The notes below the pieces were generated by a model, which worked only from the letters and a program-made list of their open reading frames with translations, was not told the DNA's origin and made no database searches. This document shows, one piece after another, positions 1 to 8,208 of a DNA stretch of 64,000 nt. Every line of letters starts with the position of its first letter. The stretch's first letter is position 1. The position numbers were made by a program, and so were the translations under genes. This DNA is from Streptomyces sp. BK239 (GTDB lineage: Bacteria > Actinomycetota > Actinomycetes > Streptomycetales > Streptomycetaceae), in NCBI RefSeq assembly GCF_004217285.1, contig NZ_SHKS01000002.1, forward strand, positions 62,001 to 126,000. The letters run 5' to 3'.

Positions 1-7
1 CGTAACC

Positions 8-34
8 TACGGGTTCGTAGCCTACGATCCCGTA
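8..34. promoter_or_regulatory. 27-bp palindromic operator upstream of the desaturase
   Basis: A near-perfect dyad centred on base 21. The outer arms are TACGGG / CCCGTA and the inner arms TCGTAG / CTACGA. Only the two single-base joints and the centre break symmetry. It ends 57 bp before the desaturase start codon, a usual place for a repressor. The length and TACG-rich arms suggest a TetR-type fatty-acid regulator; that is inference, because the regulator gene is not in the window. Confidence 0.7.
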
Positions 35-91
35 AGTTCCGGTTCAGCACCGGATGTCTTTCCGCTCCGCCTCCCGTCCCCTGGAGTACCC

Positions 92-1066
92 GTGACGATC
101 GCCTCCCCGCACCTCGGCAGCCCCTCCGTCTGGACCGACGCCAAGCTGCTGTACGCCCTGGAGGAAGTGGTCGAGAAGGAGCTCGACCGGCATCTGAAGG
201 TCACCAAGGACTGGATGCCGCACGAGTACGTGCCCTGGAGCGACGGCCGCAACTTCCCCGGCTTCTTCGAGGACGGCGAGGCCTGGGAGAAGGAGCAGTC
301 GAAGGTCACCGAGATCGGCCGTATCGCCCTGGTCGTGAACCTCCTGACCGAGGACAACCTGCCCAGCTACCACCACGAGATCGCCTCCCTGTTCGGCCGG
401 GACGGCGCCTGGGGCACCTGGGTGCACCGCTGGACGGCGGAGGAGGGCCGGCACGGCATCGTGATGCGCGACTACCTGCTGGCCTCGCGTGCGGTGGACC
501 CGGACAAGCTGGAGGAGTTCCGGATGTCCCACATGAGTGAGGGCTTCGAGTCCGACAACCGGCACTCGATGCTCCACTCGATCGCCTACGTCTCCTTCCA
601 GGAGCTCGCGACCCGCATCTCCCACCGCAACACAGGTCACCAGTCCGGCGACCCGGTCTGCGACCGCATGCTGGCCCGCATCGCGACCGACGAGAACCTC
701 CACATGGTCTTCTACCGCAACCTCCTGAAGGCCGCCTTCGAACTCGCCCCCGACCTCACCATGCAGGCCGTGCGGGACGTCGTCGTCGACTTCCGCATGC
801 CCGGCCACGGCATCCCCGGCTTCGAGCGGGCCGCGGCGCAGATGGCGATCGGTGAGGTCTACAACCTGCGCATCCACCACGACGACGTGCTCCAGCCGGT
901 GCTGCGCTTCCTGAAGGTGATGGAGATCGACGGCCTGGGCCCCGAGGGCCTGAAGGCGCAGGAGGAACTGGGCCTGTACATGAACGGCCTGGACGCCGAG
1001 GCCCTGAAGTTCGACGAGAAGCTGGCGGCGCGCAAGGCGCGGATGGCGGCACGCGCCGGAGCCTGA
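92..1066 (+). CDS. acyl-ACP desaturase (diiron)
   Basis: A 324-residue soluble diiron desaturase of the stearoyl-ACP type, expected to put a double bond into acyl chains on acyl carrier protein and so tune membrane fluidity. The expected ligand pattern is present: E87, the EEGRH motif (E118, H121), E171, and the DENLH motif (E201, H204). The GTG start is chosen because a GGAG box lies 5 bases upstream and the next residues fit the family. It stands alone, with a large operator just upstream (8-34) and a strong hairpin just downstream (1101-1145). Family assignment is firm; the double-bond position is unknown. An electron donor is not encoded nearby. Confidence 0.93.
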   Translation: MTIASPHLGSPSVWTDAKLLYALEEVVEKELDRHLKVTKDWMPHEYVPWSDGRNFPGFFEDGEAWEKEQSKVTEIGRIALVVNLLTEDNLPSYHHEIASLFGRDGAWGTWVHRWTAEEGRHGIVMRDYLLASRAVDPDKLEEFRMSHMSEGFESDNRHSMLHSIAYVSFQELATRISHRNTGHQSGDPVCDRMLARIATDENLHMVFYRNLLKAAFELAPDLTMQAVRDVVVDFRMPGHGIPGFERAAAQMAIGEVYNLRIHHDDVLQPVLRFLKVMEIDGLGPEGLKAQEELGLYMNGLDAEALKFDEKLAARKARMAARAGA

Positions 1067-2862
1067 CACCCGCCGGCCCCGGCAACGGAGGCAGTTCCGA
1101 CCGACGGCCCGCACAGGGAAGCGAATTCCCGGTGCGGGCCGTCGGCGTCCTGCGACATCATGCCGCCAGGCCTGCGCCGGGCCTCTGACAAGCGTGACCG
1201 CCCAAAAAGGGCTGCCCCTGCTCTACAGGACCGTTCCTGGAGACTGAGCGGGAGTGAGCCCTGTTGCCAGGGCCCGTGCTCAGTCGAACGCCCCGGACGG
1301 TGTTGGGCGTTCTGGTCGCCCGCGTTCGCTCCGCGTCCGGCGCGCAGGGATCGTGTCCGTGGTCCGGGGATGCGGGGGCGGGTTTCCTCACGCCCGGGGA
1401 CGCCTGGTCGGGCCTGGACGGTCCGATGCCCCGCACGATCACTCCGGTCGTGTGGGGGCGGTGCCGTCCGTCGCCGGATCGGGTGTCCCAGGGCGCGCCT
1501 TCCGATCGCCACGGCCGCTGCGTCGTGGCGAGTGGGTTTGCGGGTGGTGCTGGTGAGGGGCCTTTGCCAGTGCTGGGCGCCCCAGCGGCTGGTGTAGGCC
1601 GGGTCGACGGCGATCACCGCGATGCCCGTGGCGTCGGCCATCGACGCCAGCCGGGCACGGAGCCTGCCGGTGGGCATGCCGGAGATCAGCCGGCGGAAGC
1701 GCTTGTTGCGGCCGTGTTTCTCTCGGGTCTTCTCGGCGGTGAAGTCCAGGTCCTCCACGGCGATCGCCTTCACACCGCAGGTGCGGACCCAGTGCAGGAG
1801 GCGGGTGAGAGCGTGGCGGACTTGGGCGTCGCGGTGCTCGGCGGTGCCGGTCAGGTCGTAGGAGAAGCGGCGCGGGGCGCCGATCGGATTGCCGTGGACG
1901 TCCAGACGCCAGGCGGCCAGGTGGTCGGCGTTCATGTCGATGCCGATCACCCCGGATGCGAGCGCGGCCTCGACGGGAATGGCAGGGGCGGGCGGGATCT
2001 GCCAGGCGGCGGTCACATACCAGCGGGTGCGGCCGGTGTCGTAGTGGATGCGGTAGGCGACCGCCCTGTCTGCAGTGACACGGTCCGCCCACTCCTCACC
2101 CCGGTGCGTGAACGTGATCCGGCAGGCCAGGACGTACCGGCCGTGCGGGGCGTTCGCCAGATGCGCGAGCGGTGCGGGGAGCTTGAGGCTCACCTCGCCG
2201 TCGGGGCTCACGCGGATGGTTTCGTTTCCGTGGCGTTTGCCGGACTCGCCGTCCGCCTGGCAGAACCAGCGCTCCGCCTCCCACCGCCCGCGCCAGACGG
2301 GCTCCGTCAGCTGGGCCGTCTCCAGGTGATGCCGGGTGCGGGCCAGCCGTTTGCCGCCGCGCACGACGTGGACGAGGCCGGCCTCGCGGTCGGCCCGCGC
2401 GGCCGCCAGCCGGTCCTGCAGCACCCCCAGCCGCCTCGACTTCGCGTGCCACTCCCGCTTCGACTGGTACCCCCCGGGCGTCTTCTTCGTGCCCTTCTGC
2501 CCGATGGGCTGGGACAGACGGTGTGTGAGGGTGCGGATGCCGGCTTCCAAGTTCTGGATGTGCGCGAGCTGGCAGCGGCGGGCCAGCGCCCACTGATCGT
2601 GCGTGGCCTTGGTGATGCTGCCCGCCCACCGCGACGACGACACAGCCGTCAGTTCCCGCTTACGCACCGCCCATGTCCGGGCGGAGTGCTCCAGCCCGTC
2701 CCGACAGCGCGCCTTGAGGTCCCTCGACGCCAGCGACCCCAGATGCGCACCCACCAGACGCAGCACCTCCTCATCAGCGGGCGTCAGCTGCTTCAGGCGG
2801 GTCCGGACAGCCACACCACCCGGGCCGGACGCGACGAACGGCTCCGCCACATACCTCAGCAC
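859..2862 (-). CDS. tnpB: TnpB-type RuvC protein (IS200/IS605 accessory), no stop of its own
   Basis: A TnpB-related protein of the kind common in Streptomyces. In known members such proteins are RNA-guided DNA nucleases carried by transposons. The three RuvC acidic sites look intact: the first D in GIDMNADH, the E in VEDLDF, and the last D in RHDAAAVAIG. The usual CxxC zinc finger between the second and third sites is absent. No tnpA lies nearby. The start is uncertain: GTG at 2862 or 2814, and the frame is open to 3027. After the likely natural C-terminus (near 1200) the frame stays open and runs antisense into the desaturase gene until 859, so the element has probably lost its own stop codon. 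The stem-loop at 1243-1284 sits in its 3' part. Confidence 0.75.
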   Translation of the reverse strand: MLRYVAEPFVASGPGGVAVRTRLKQLTPADEEVLRLVGAHLGSLASRDLKARCRDGLEHSARTWAVRKRELTAVSSSRWAGSITKATHDQWALARRCQLAHIQNLEAGIRTLTHRLSQPIGQKGTKKTPGGYQSKREWHAKSRRLGVLQDRLAAARADREAGLVHVVRGGKRLARTRHHLETAQLTEPVWRGRWEAERWFCQADGESGKRHGNETIRVSPDGEVSLKLPAPLAHLANAPHGRYVLACRITFTHRGEEWADRVTADRAVAYRIHYDTGRTRWYVTAAWQIPPAPAIPVEAALASGVIGIDMNADHLAAWRLDVHGNPIGAPRRFSYDLTGTAEHRDAQVRHALTRLLHWVRTCGVKAIAVEDLDFTAEKTREKHGRNKRFRRLISGMPTGRLRARLASMADATGIAVIAVDPAYTSRWGAQHWQRPLTSTTRKPTRHDAAAVAIGRRALGHPIRRRTAPPPHDRSDRAGHRTVQARPGVPGREETRPRIPGPRTRSLRAGRGANAGDQNAQHRPGRSTEHGPWQQGSLPLSLQERSCRAGAALFGRSRLSEARRRPGGMMSQDADGPHREFASLCGPSVGTASVAGAGGCQAPARAAIRALRAASFSSNFRASASRPFMYRPSSSCAFRPSGPRPSISITFRKRSTGWSTSSWWMRRL
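1101..1145. terminator. strong hairpin terminator after the desaturase
   Basis: A perfect 14-bp stem (CCGACGGCCCGCAC with its complement at 1132-1145) is continued by a 5-bp inner stem (GGGAA/TTCCC) around the loop GCGAA, with one A/G mismatch between them. It lies 35 bp after the desaturase stop. There is no U-run, as is common for Streptomyces terminators. It could also stop transcripts arriving from the tnpB side. Confidence 0.8.
1243..1284 (-). ncRNA. candidate omega-RNA stem-loop at the tnpB 3' end
   Basis: A compact nested hairpin overlaps the C-terminal coding part of tnpB. The outer stem is ACTGAGC (1243-1249) with GCTCAGT (1278-1284). The inner stem is GCCCTG (1258-1263) with CAGGGC (1268-1273) around a TTGC loop. 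TnpB nucleases use a guide RNA made from the end of their own mRNA, so the position is right. That it is the guide scaffold here is inference from position and structure. Confidence 0.35.
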
Positions 2863-3094
2863 ACCCACCCCACCACCCCCTCCCCCCGCTGCCGATGAAC
2901 CCTGCCAGTACCAACGACCGCCACCCGGGAAGGTCACGCATTCGACACGCAAACGCCAGTTCCCCACGGAAAAGCGACCCCAGGACCGCAGCACAGACCA
3001 CATGGTCACCCGGCCACCGCAAGGCACTTGGACACACTCCAGCGCCAGCAGCTCCCCAGCCCGCGCCCGGCCTGTCGTGCCGTGTGTGACGGGT
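2863..3094. other. gap between tnpB and the WhiB gene
   Basis: No convincing gene. The tnpB frame stays open upstream to 3027, but that part is low-complexity and does not look like the family. It probably holds the left end of the tnpB element, whose border cannot be placed by eye. Confidence 0.4.
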
Positions 3095-3340
3095 TCAGGA
3101 CGAGGTGCGGCGCAGTTCGAGGCGTTCCTTCTCGGAGAGGCCGCCCCACACGCCGAAGCGTTCGTCGTGGTTCAGGGCGTAGTCGAGGCAAGCGGGGCGC
3201 ATCTCGCACAGGCCGCAGATGCGCTTGGCCTCGCGGACCGAGCTGCCGGGCTCGGGGAAGAAGAAGTCCGCCCCGGTCTGCGCGCACAGCGCCTCCCGCT
3301 GCCAGGCGAGCTCGGGTGTGCGGATCGTGTCGGTGTACAT
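3095..3340 (-). CDS. WhiB-family iron-sulfur regulator
   Basis: An 81-residue WhiB-like protein. It has the four cysteines expected to hold a [4Fe-4S] cluster: one in ALCAQ, then CGLCEMRPAC, followed by the GVWGG turn and a basic end. Members bind sigma factor and act as redox- or nitric-oxide-responsive regulators of development and stress. The ATG at 3340 is preferred because the protein then begins like other Wbl proteins; a TTG start at 3379 would add 13 residues. It is divergent from the VOC gene at 3469. The exact paralogue cannot be named. GC-rich DNA with no clear ribosome site leaves the start open. Confidence 0.88.
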   Translation of the reverse strand: MYTDTIRTPELAWQREALCAQTGADFFFPEPGSSVREAKRICGLCEMRPACLDYALNHDERFGVWGGLSEKERLELRRTSS

Positions 3341-3468
3341 GGCGAGGATCGTGCCGCGCGGCGAAAAACGTTCGCTCAACGCCGGATATACACGGCCGGG
3401 CGGCGAGTGTCAGTGGGCGGTGCCAGACTCGGCAGTGCACAGAACGGGACTGCGAGGAGGAGGGCACG

Positions 3469-4266
3469 ATGCTCACCACCCGTTTCGTCAACGGCGCTCC
3501 GAACTGGGTCGACGTCGGCACGTCGGACATCGGGCGCGCTTCGGCCTTCTACGGCGCCCTCTTCGGCTGGCGGTTCCGGTCGGCGGGGCCGGACGCCGGC
3601 GGCTACGGCTTCTTCCAGCTCGACGGGAGGACGGCGGCGGGCGGCATGCAGACCACGCCCGAGCAGGGTCCGCCGTCGTGGACGGTGTACTTCCAGTCGG
3701 CGGACGCGGAGGACACCTGCAAGGCGGTCGAGCTGGCGCACGGCAGGGTGCTCTTCCCGCCCATGGACGTCATGAGCCAGGGCACGATGGCGATCCTCGC
3801 CGACTCGGCGGGCGCGCCGTTCGGCGTGTGGCAGCCGGGACAGATCAAGGGCGTGGACATGGCGGGCGACCCGGGCTCGCTGCGCTGGGTCGAGCTGCAC
3901 ACGCCGGACGAGGCGGCGGCCGCCGCCTTCTACGGGGCGGCCCTGGGCCTGGAGACGTCGGCCGTGCCGTTCCCGGGCGGCACGTACACGTGCGTCAACC
4001 CGGCCGGCGCCGGACAGGAGAGCATGTTCGGCGGGATCGTCCCGCCGGACGACGATCCCGAGGAGGCGGGGGCGGCGTCGGGCGCGTACTGGCTGCCGTA
4101 CTTCGAGGTCGACGACGTGGACACGGCCGTCGCCCGCGCCGTGGAGATGGGCGGGTCGGTGCGGCGGGCGGCCGTCGACCTGCCGGGCGTCGGCCGCATC
4201 GCCTCACTCGCCGACCCGGACGGCGCACGCTTCGCGGTGATGAGGAGCGCACCCCGTCAGGCCTGA
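3469..4266 (+). CDS. VOC family protein with two glyoxalase-like domains
   Basis: A 265-residue protein with two tandem vicinal-oxygen-chelate domains (roughly residues 8-120 and 138-260). Each starts with the WVDVGTSDI / WVELHTPDE strand and carries a GALFGW or GAALGLE helix. Streptomyces has many such proteins; some resist antibiotics or act as lyases, but most have no known substrate. Start: ATG behind a strong GAGGAGG site. It is monocistronic and divergent from the WhiB gene. Family assignment is secure; function is unknown. Confidence 0.85.
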   Translation: MLTTRFVNGAPNWVDVGTSDIGRASAFYGALFGWRFRSAGPDAGGYGFFQLDGRTAAGGMQTTPEQGPPSWTVYFQSADAEDTCKAVELAHGRVLFPPMDVMSQGTMAILADSAGAPFGVWQPGQIKGVDMAGDPGSLRWVELHTPDEAAAAAFYGAALGLETSAVPFPGGTYTCVNPAGAGQESMFGGIVPPDDDPEEAGAASGAYWLPYFEVDDVDTAVARAVEMGGSVRRAAVDLPGVGRIASLADPDGARFAVMRSAPRQA

Positions 4267-4318
4267 GGAGTCCCGTCGGAGGCGGAGATCTCCAGAACGG
4301 GTTGCATCACCATCACAT

Positions 4319-4490
4319 GGGGATGATGCCGGACCCACTGCTGCACCGCCCGATGATCCGGGCAACGACTGGGACGCCGTCGTCAACGGCCTCCCCCGGC
4401 CCTGGAGCTCCGGCGCACTCGAAGGCCAGGTCACCCGCATCAAGCTCATCAAAGGCCGGTCCTGCGGACGAGCGTCCTTCGTCCTCGTGG
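4319..4490 (+). pseudogene. remnant of an ISL3-family transposase C-terminus
   Basis: From about 4358 the plus strand reads NDWDAVVNGLPRPWSSGALE and then GQVTRIKLIKGRSCGRA. This matches the end of ISL3 DDE transposases, where the SSG-x-x-EG-x-x-x-R-IK-x-IKR-x-x-x-GRA block is typical. The rest of the gene is missing, so only about 40 codons remain. It marks an old insertion or deletion border next to the immunity-like genes. Confidence 0.65.
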
Positions 4491-4497
4491 CTGTCAG

Positions 4498-5103
4498 TCA
4501 GGCGATGACGAAGGCCAGCAAACGCTCGCTCTCCCGTACATCACGGGGAAGGGAAAGACCGAACCGGGTCTCTATCATCGCCAGTGTGCGCCGGTCCCGG
4601 TCCTGGTAGGACTCGTCTTCCGTAAGTGCGTACTCGCCGTCGGAGTGCAGCACGCCGGCCGCGACCAGCTCAGGCAGCAGGAGGTCCGGCTGGACGCCCC
4701 ACCGCCAGCACTCCTCCCCGATCCCAAAGCCACAGACGTCCACGCCGTCTCTTGCATAGGAGAACAGCGCCGGCGGATGGTCCACGGAAGGGTGGAGGTG
4801 AACCACCTCCACCCCGTTCCGAGAAATGTCGACGAGTCGTTGCGCACCGTCCCCCAGCCCGTATTCAACGGCGAAGGACCACCCACCGTGCGCACCGACG
4901 CGCACGACATCATCGTCGGCCGTCGACAGGTCGAGAACCATGTCCCACGCCTCAGCGTCCGTGATCGGCGAAACGACGGAACCACGTACGCCGCCCATAC
5001 GCAGGCCCAGCTCCTCGGGCGTGACGCCCCGTGCGAAAACCACGCTGTGTTGCCAGTCGTCTTGCTCCACAAGCCACTGAATGCCGCCACGCACGACGCT
5101 CAT
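4498..5103 (-). CDS. DUF6461-like protein, possible immunity function
   Basis: A 201-residue soluble protein. The N-terminal half resembles DUF6461: W-x-x-x-VVFARGVTPEELGLRMG, then RVGAHGGWSFAVEYG. The C-terminal 60 residues are acidic and may form a second small domain. No signal peptide or membrane segment is visible. DUF6461 proteins are scattered, variable orphans in Streptomyces and are often grouped with immunity-like genes; the biochemical role is unknown. It lies next to an ISL3 remnant and a YrhB/Imm35-like gene, so the patch looks accessory. Base use is slightly less GC-rich than its neighbours. The start codon is the first ATG after the upstream gap. Confidence 0.55.
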   Translation of the reverse strand: MSVVRGGIQWLVEQDDWQHSVVFARGVTPEELGLRMGGVRGSVVSPITDAEAWDMVLDLSTADDDVVRVGAHGGWSFAVEYGLGDGAQRLVDISRNGVEVVHLHPSVDHPPALFSYARDGVDVCGFGIGEECWRWGVQPDLLLPELVAAGVLHSDGEYALTEDESYQDRDRRTLAMIETRFGLSLPRDVRESERLLAFVIA

Positions 5104-5186
5104 CCTCCCCCGGCACAGTGCCCTCGTATGTTCGAGCGATTGATCACCTTAGCCAGAGGGTGTGACAGGCCCCACCGCCACAAGAT

Positions 5187-5202
5187 CTGATCTAGTGATC
5201 AG
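5187..5202. promoter_or_regulatory. short perfect dyad in an AT-richer gap
   Basis: CTGATC-TAGT-GATCAG, six-base arms around four bases, inside the 243-bp gap between the two divergent immunity-like genes. It could be an operator shared by both promoters. The assignment rests only on symmetry and position. Confidence 0.3.
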
Positions 5203-5346
5203 CCTCCACCGTCACGAATATCCGCCACAGCCAACTTCCAGGAATCCTCGTCACCTGAGTAGGAAGGTCCATCAGCCCCCTCATACGTGCCGTTGGGCCG
5301 TGCGAATTCGCTGGTGGTGGAGCGGCCGGTACGGGATGCTGCACGC

Positions 5347-5931
5347 GTGATCGAGCGAGAAGCCGCCGTTCGGGCTGTCGAAGAGCAGCTGGAGCGCGAA
5401 TATCAGCAGTGGCGGGCTGTGAGCGTGGAGGCGGCGCGGATGGCTGTGGTCGACGTCGAGGAGCACGAGCTGGTGTGGATCGTCTCCTGGCAGTCCGAGG
5501 ACTTCGTACGCACCCGGAACTCGAAGTACATGCTGGTCGGTAACGGGTCGTATCTGGTCGACCGTGTCGACGGGGGACTGCACCAGATCGGCGTCGTCTC
5601 CGCGGTAACCGGGGAGTGGGAAGCCGACTACAGGGCTCGGATACGCGGGCTGCCGGTGCGCACTGCAGTGGACGATCTACACGATGCGCTCCGCGGAGTC
5701 GCCGCTACGCGCGGACGGATGCATGCTGTGCGGACCCTGCGCCAGCGGCTGCCCATGCTCTCGCCCGCGGAGGCCATCGAATATGTGAGTGCGTTGCTGG
5801 ATGGTGATGTGCCTGCGCGCCTCGTGGCCGTCGCCACGAAAGAACTCGTGGAGCCTCTCAACCCGGTACTTGCGGTGAAGACGATTCTGAGCGGGGCGGA
5901 GATCCGAGCCGGTCAGAGACCGGATGGGTGA
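5347..5931 (+). CDS. YrhB/Imm35-like protein with a C-terminal extension
   Basis: About 194 residues. The N-terminal half matches the YrhB (Imm35) domain: a strand with VWIVSWQSEDFV, then KYMLVGNGSYLVDRVDGGLH, the GNG-x-x-x-VDR-x-DG core. This family is predicted to include immunity proteins of polymorphic toxin systems. The last 85 residues are helical and not recognised. GTG at 5347 is chosen; the frame is open to 5287. No toxin gene is seen beside it, so if it is an immunity protein it is an orphan. Confidence 0.55.
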   Translation: MIEREAAVRAVEEQLEREYQQWRAVSVEAARMAVVDVEEHELVWIVSWQSEDFVRTRNSKYMLVGNGSYLVDRVDGGLHQIGVVSAVTGEWEADYRARIRGLPVRTAVDDLHDALRGVAATRGRMHAVRTLRQRLPMLSPAEAIEYVSALLDGDVPARLVAVATKELVEPLNPVLAVKTILSGAEIRAGQRPDG

Positions 5932-6013
5932 CGGGAAAGCCAGTCGGCATGCCGATCGCGCACCCGGCCCCGGGTACGGGGGCGGGTGCGGACCAGGCAG
6001 ACACCTCACGTCG

Positions 6014-7033
6014 CTAGGCGGAGGCGCGGCGGATCAGGGTGGTGGGCAGGACCGTGCCGGGTCCGGAGGCGGCGGGGTCGTGTCCGCCGTGGAGCAGGAG
6101 GCGGGCCATGATCCGGCCCATCTCCTCGATGTCCTGACGGACGGTCGTCAGCGGTGGATCGGTCTGTTCGGCCACGGGCAGCATGTCGTCGAAGCCGACC
6201 ACCGCCACGTCCTCGGGCACGCGCCGCCCGTGTGCGCGCAGGACGCGCAGGGCGCCCGCGGCGCTGAGGTCGTTTGCGGCGAACACGGCGTCGAGGTCGG
6301 GGCTGCGGTCCAGGAGTTCCCGCATCGCGCGCTCGCCGCCGCCGGGGGTGAAGTCGCCCTCCGCCACGAGCCGCCGGCCGGTGTCGCCCATGACGTCGAG
6401 GAAGCCCTGGAGACGGTCCGCGGCGGAGGTCTGGTCCAGGGGTCCGGTGATGTGCGCGACCCGGCGGCGGCCCAGGTCGACGAGGTGGCGGACGGCCTCG
6501 CGGGCGCCGCCGCGGTTGTCGCTGTCGACGTGGACGACGTCCCGGGTGCCGTCGCTCCAGCCGGGGCGCCCGCCGAACACGGTGGGCACGCCGGCGCCCT
6601 GGATCAGACCGGGCAGCGGGTCGTCGAGGTGGAGGGAGAAGACGAGGGCGCCGTCGACATGGCCGCCGGCGAGATAGCGGGCCACCCGGGCATGGTCGTC
6701 GCGTCCCTCGGTGAGGAGCAGGACCAGCTGGTTGTCATGGGCCGTCAACTCCTTGCTGATTCCTCGGAGTTGGAGCGCGAAGAAGGGGTCGGCGAAGACC
6801 CTGGTCTCGGGTTCGGCGATGACGACGGCGACGGCGTCGTGCCGCCTGGTCACCAGACTGCGGGCGGCCTGGTTGGGGACGTACCCGAGTTCCTCCACGG
6901 CCCGCCGGACCCGCTCGACGAGCGGCTCCCTGACGCCGTCGCCGCCGTTGACTACCCGCGAGACGGTGGCCCTGGAGACCCCGGCCCGCGCGGCCACGGC
7001 CTCCAGGGTGGGGCGCGGGGCTGTCTCGGTCAC
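6014..7033 (-). CDS. LacI-family transcriptional regulator
   Basis: 339 residues with an N-terminal LacI helix-turn-helix (residues about 9-31, AARAGVSRATVSRVVNG), a YVPNQAARSLVTRR hinge, and a periplasmic-binding-type sugar-sensing domain ending in VPEDVAVVGFDD and PPLTTVRQD. It should repress a sugar-use gene and let go when a sugar binds. No sugar gene is adjacent, so its targets are elsewhere or it acts only on itself. The 14-bp palindrome at 7091-7104, 58 bp upstream, is its likely own operator. Confidence 0.93.
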   Translation of the reverse strand: MTETAPRPTLEAVAARAGVSRATVSRVVNGGDGVREPLVERVRRAVEELGYVPNQAARSLVTRRHDAVAVVIAEPETRVFADPFFALQLRGISKELTAHDNQLVLLLTEGRDDHARVARYLAGGHVDGALVFSLHLDDPLPGLIQGAGVPTVFGGRPGWSDGTRDVVHVDSDNRGGAREAVRHLVDLGRRRVAHITGPLDQTSAADRLQGFLDVMGDTGRRLVAEGDFTPGGGERAMRELLDRSPDLDAVFAANDLSAAGALRVLRAHGRRVPEDVAVVGFDDMLPVAEQTDPPLTTVRQDIEEMGRIMARLLLHGGHDPAASGPGTVLPTTLIRRASA

Positions 7034-7090
7034 TGCGGGGCTCCTCCTCGGTGGGTGTGGGCCAGGATAGCCCCGGCGGGCGACCTGACC

Positions 7091-7104
7091 GGAGAGCGCT
7101 CTCC
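7091..7104. promoter_or_regulatory. LacI-type operator
   Basis: GGAGAGCGCTCTCC, a perfect 14-bp palindrome with the central CG of LacI/GalR operators and close in style to the CebR site of Streptomyces. It lies upstream of the LacI-family gene and suggests autoregulation. Confidence 0.7.
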
Positions 7105-7120
7105 TACCCGTCCGCGACCG

Positions 7121-8134
7121 TCAGGAGGGGCTCTTGCGGGCTCGGCTCGGCTGGACCCGTCTGGGCTCCCCCGGCATCTTCGGGTACTCCGGCGGATACG
7201 GCAGGTCGCCGAGGCCGTGGTCGTGTTCGTCGCGCCGGGCGAGGTCGAGGAGGGCGTCCAGTGAGTAGGCGTGGTCGTCCATGTCGGCGTGCACGTCGCC
7301 GAGTTCGGCGTAGCGGGCCGGCATCGTCGCGATGTCGAAGTCGCGCGGGTGGGCCACGCCGACCTCCTCCCAGCGCAGGGGCGCCGACACGGGGGCGTGC
7401 GGGCGGGGCCGTACGGAGTAGGCGGAGGCGATGGTGCGGTCGCGGGCGGTCTGGTTGTAGTCGATGAAGATGCGCTCGCCGCGCTCCTCCTTCCACCACT
7501 TGATGGTGACCCGCTCGGGCATCCGGCGTTCCATCTCGCGGCCGACGGCGATGGCGGCGCGCCGGACCTGGGTGAAGGTCCAGCGCGGCTCGATCGGCAC
7601 GAACACGTGCAGACCGCGGCCGCCGGAGGTCTTGGGCCAGCCGCGCAGCCCGAACTCCTTCAGTACGGAGCGCAGTTCGTGGGCGGCGTGGACGGCGTCG
7701 TCGTAGTCGGTGCCGGGCTGCGGGTCGAGGTCGATGCGCAGCTCGTCGGGGCGGTCGACGTCGGTGCGGCGGACCGGCCAGGGGTGGAAGGTGAGCGTGC
7801 CGTACTGGGCGGCCCACAGGACGGCGGCCTCCTCGGTGGGGCACATCTCGTCGGCGGAGCGGCCGCTGGGGAAGGTGATGTGGGCGGTCGGGATCCAGTC
7901 GGGCATGTTCTTCGGGGCCCGCTTCTGGAAGAAGGACTCGCCGGTGACGCCGTCCGGGTAGCGCTCCAGGGTGGTGGGCCTCTCGCGCAGGGCGCGCAGG
8001 ATGCCGGGGGCGACCGCCTGGTAGTAGCGGGCGAGGTCCAGCTTGGTGAAGCCGCGCTCCGGGAAGAAGACCTTGTCGGGGCTGGACAGCCGTACGGTCC
8101 GGCCGCCCGCCTGAAGTTCCACCGCATCGCCCAT
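7121..8134 (-). CDS. LigD-type DNA polymerase domain protein
   Basis: 337 residues matching the polymerase domain of bacterial non-homologous end joining (PolDom, archaeo-eukaryotic primase fold). The motifs are the catalytic pair in RIDLDPQPG, TSGGRGLHVFVPI and IFIDYNQTARDRT, plus the N-terminal LSSPDKVFFPERG found in all LigD polymerases. It should fill gaps and add ribonucleotides at broken ends. It is a stand-alone polymerase, not fused to a ligase. The ligase is the divergent gene at 8209. ATG 8134 is preferred; 8170 would add 12 residues. Ku is not in the window. Confidence 0.9.
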   Translation of the reverse strand: MGDAVELQAGGRTVRLSSPDKVFFPERGFTKLDLARYYQAVAPGILRALRERPTTLERYPDGVTGESFFQKRAPKNMPDWIPTAHITFPSGRSADEMCPTEEAAVLWAAQYGTLTFHPWPVRRTDVDRPDELRIDLDPQPGTDYDDAVHAAHELRSVLKEFGLRGWPKTSGGRGLHVFVPIEPRWTFTQVRRAAIAVGREMERRMPERVTIKWWKEERGERIFIDYNQTARDRTIASAYSVRPRPHAPVSAPLRWEEVGVAHPRDFDIATMPARYAELGDVHADMDDHAYSLDALLDLARRDEHDHGLGDLPYPPEYPKMPGEPRRVQPSRARKSPS

Positions 8135-8208
8135 GCGAGCCACGGTAGGCGTACCGCCCATGGCTCGCACACCGGGCGGTCGCCGCCGTACCGGAGCAGA
8201 ATCGGACC

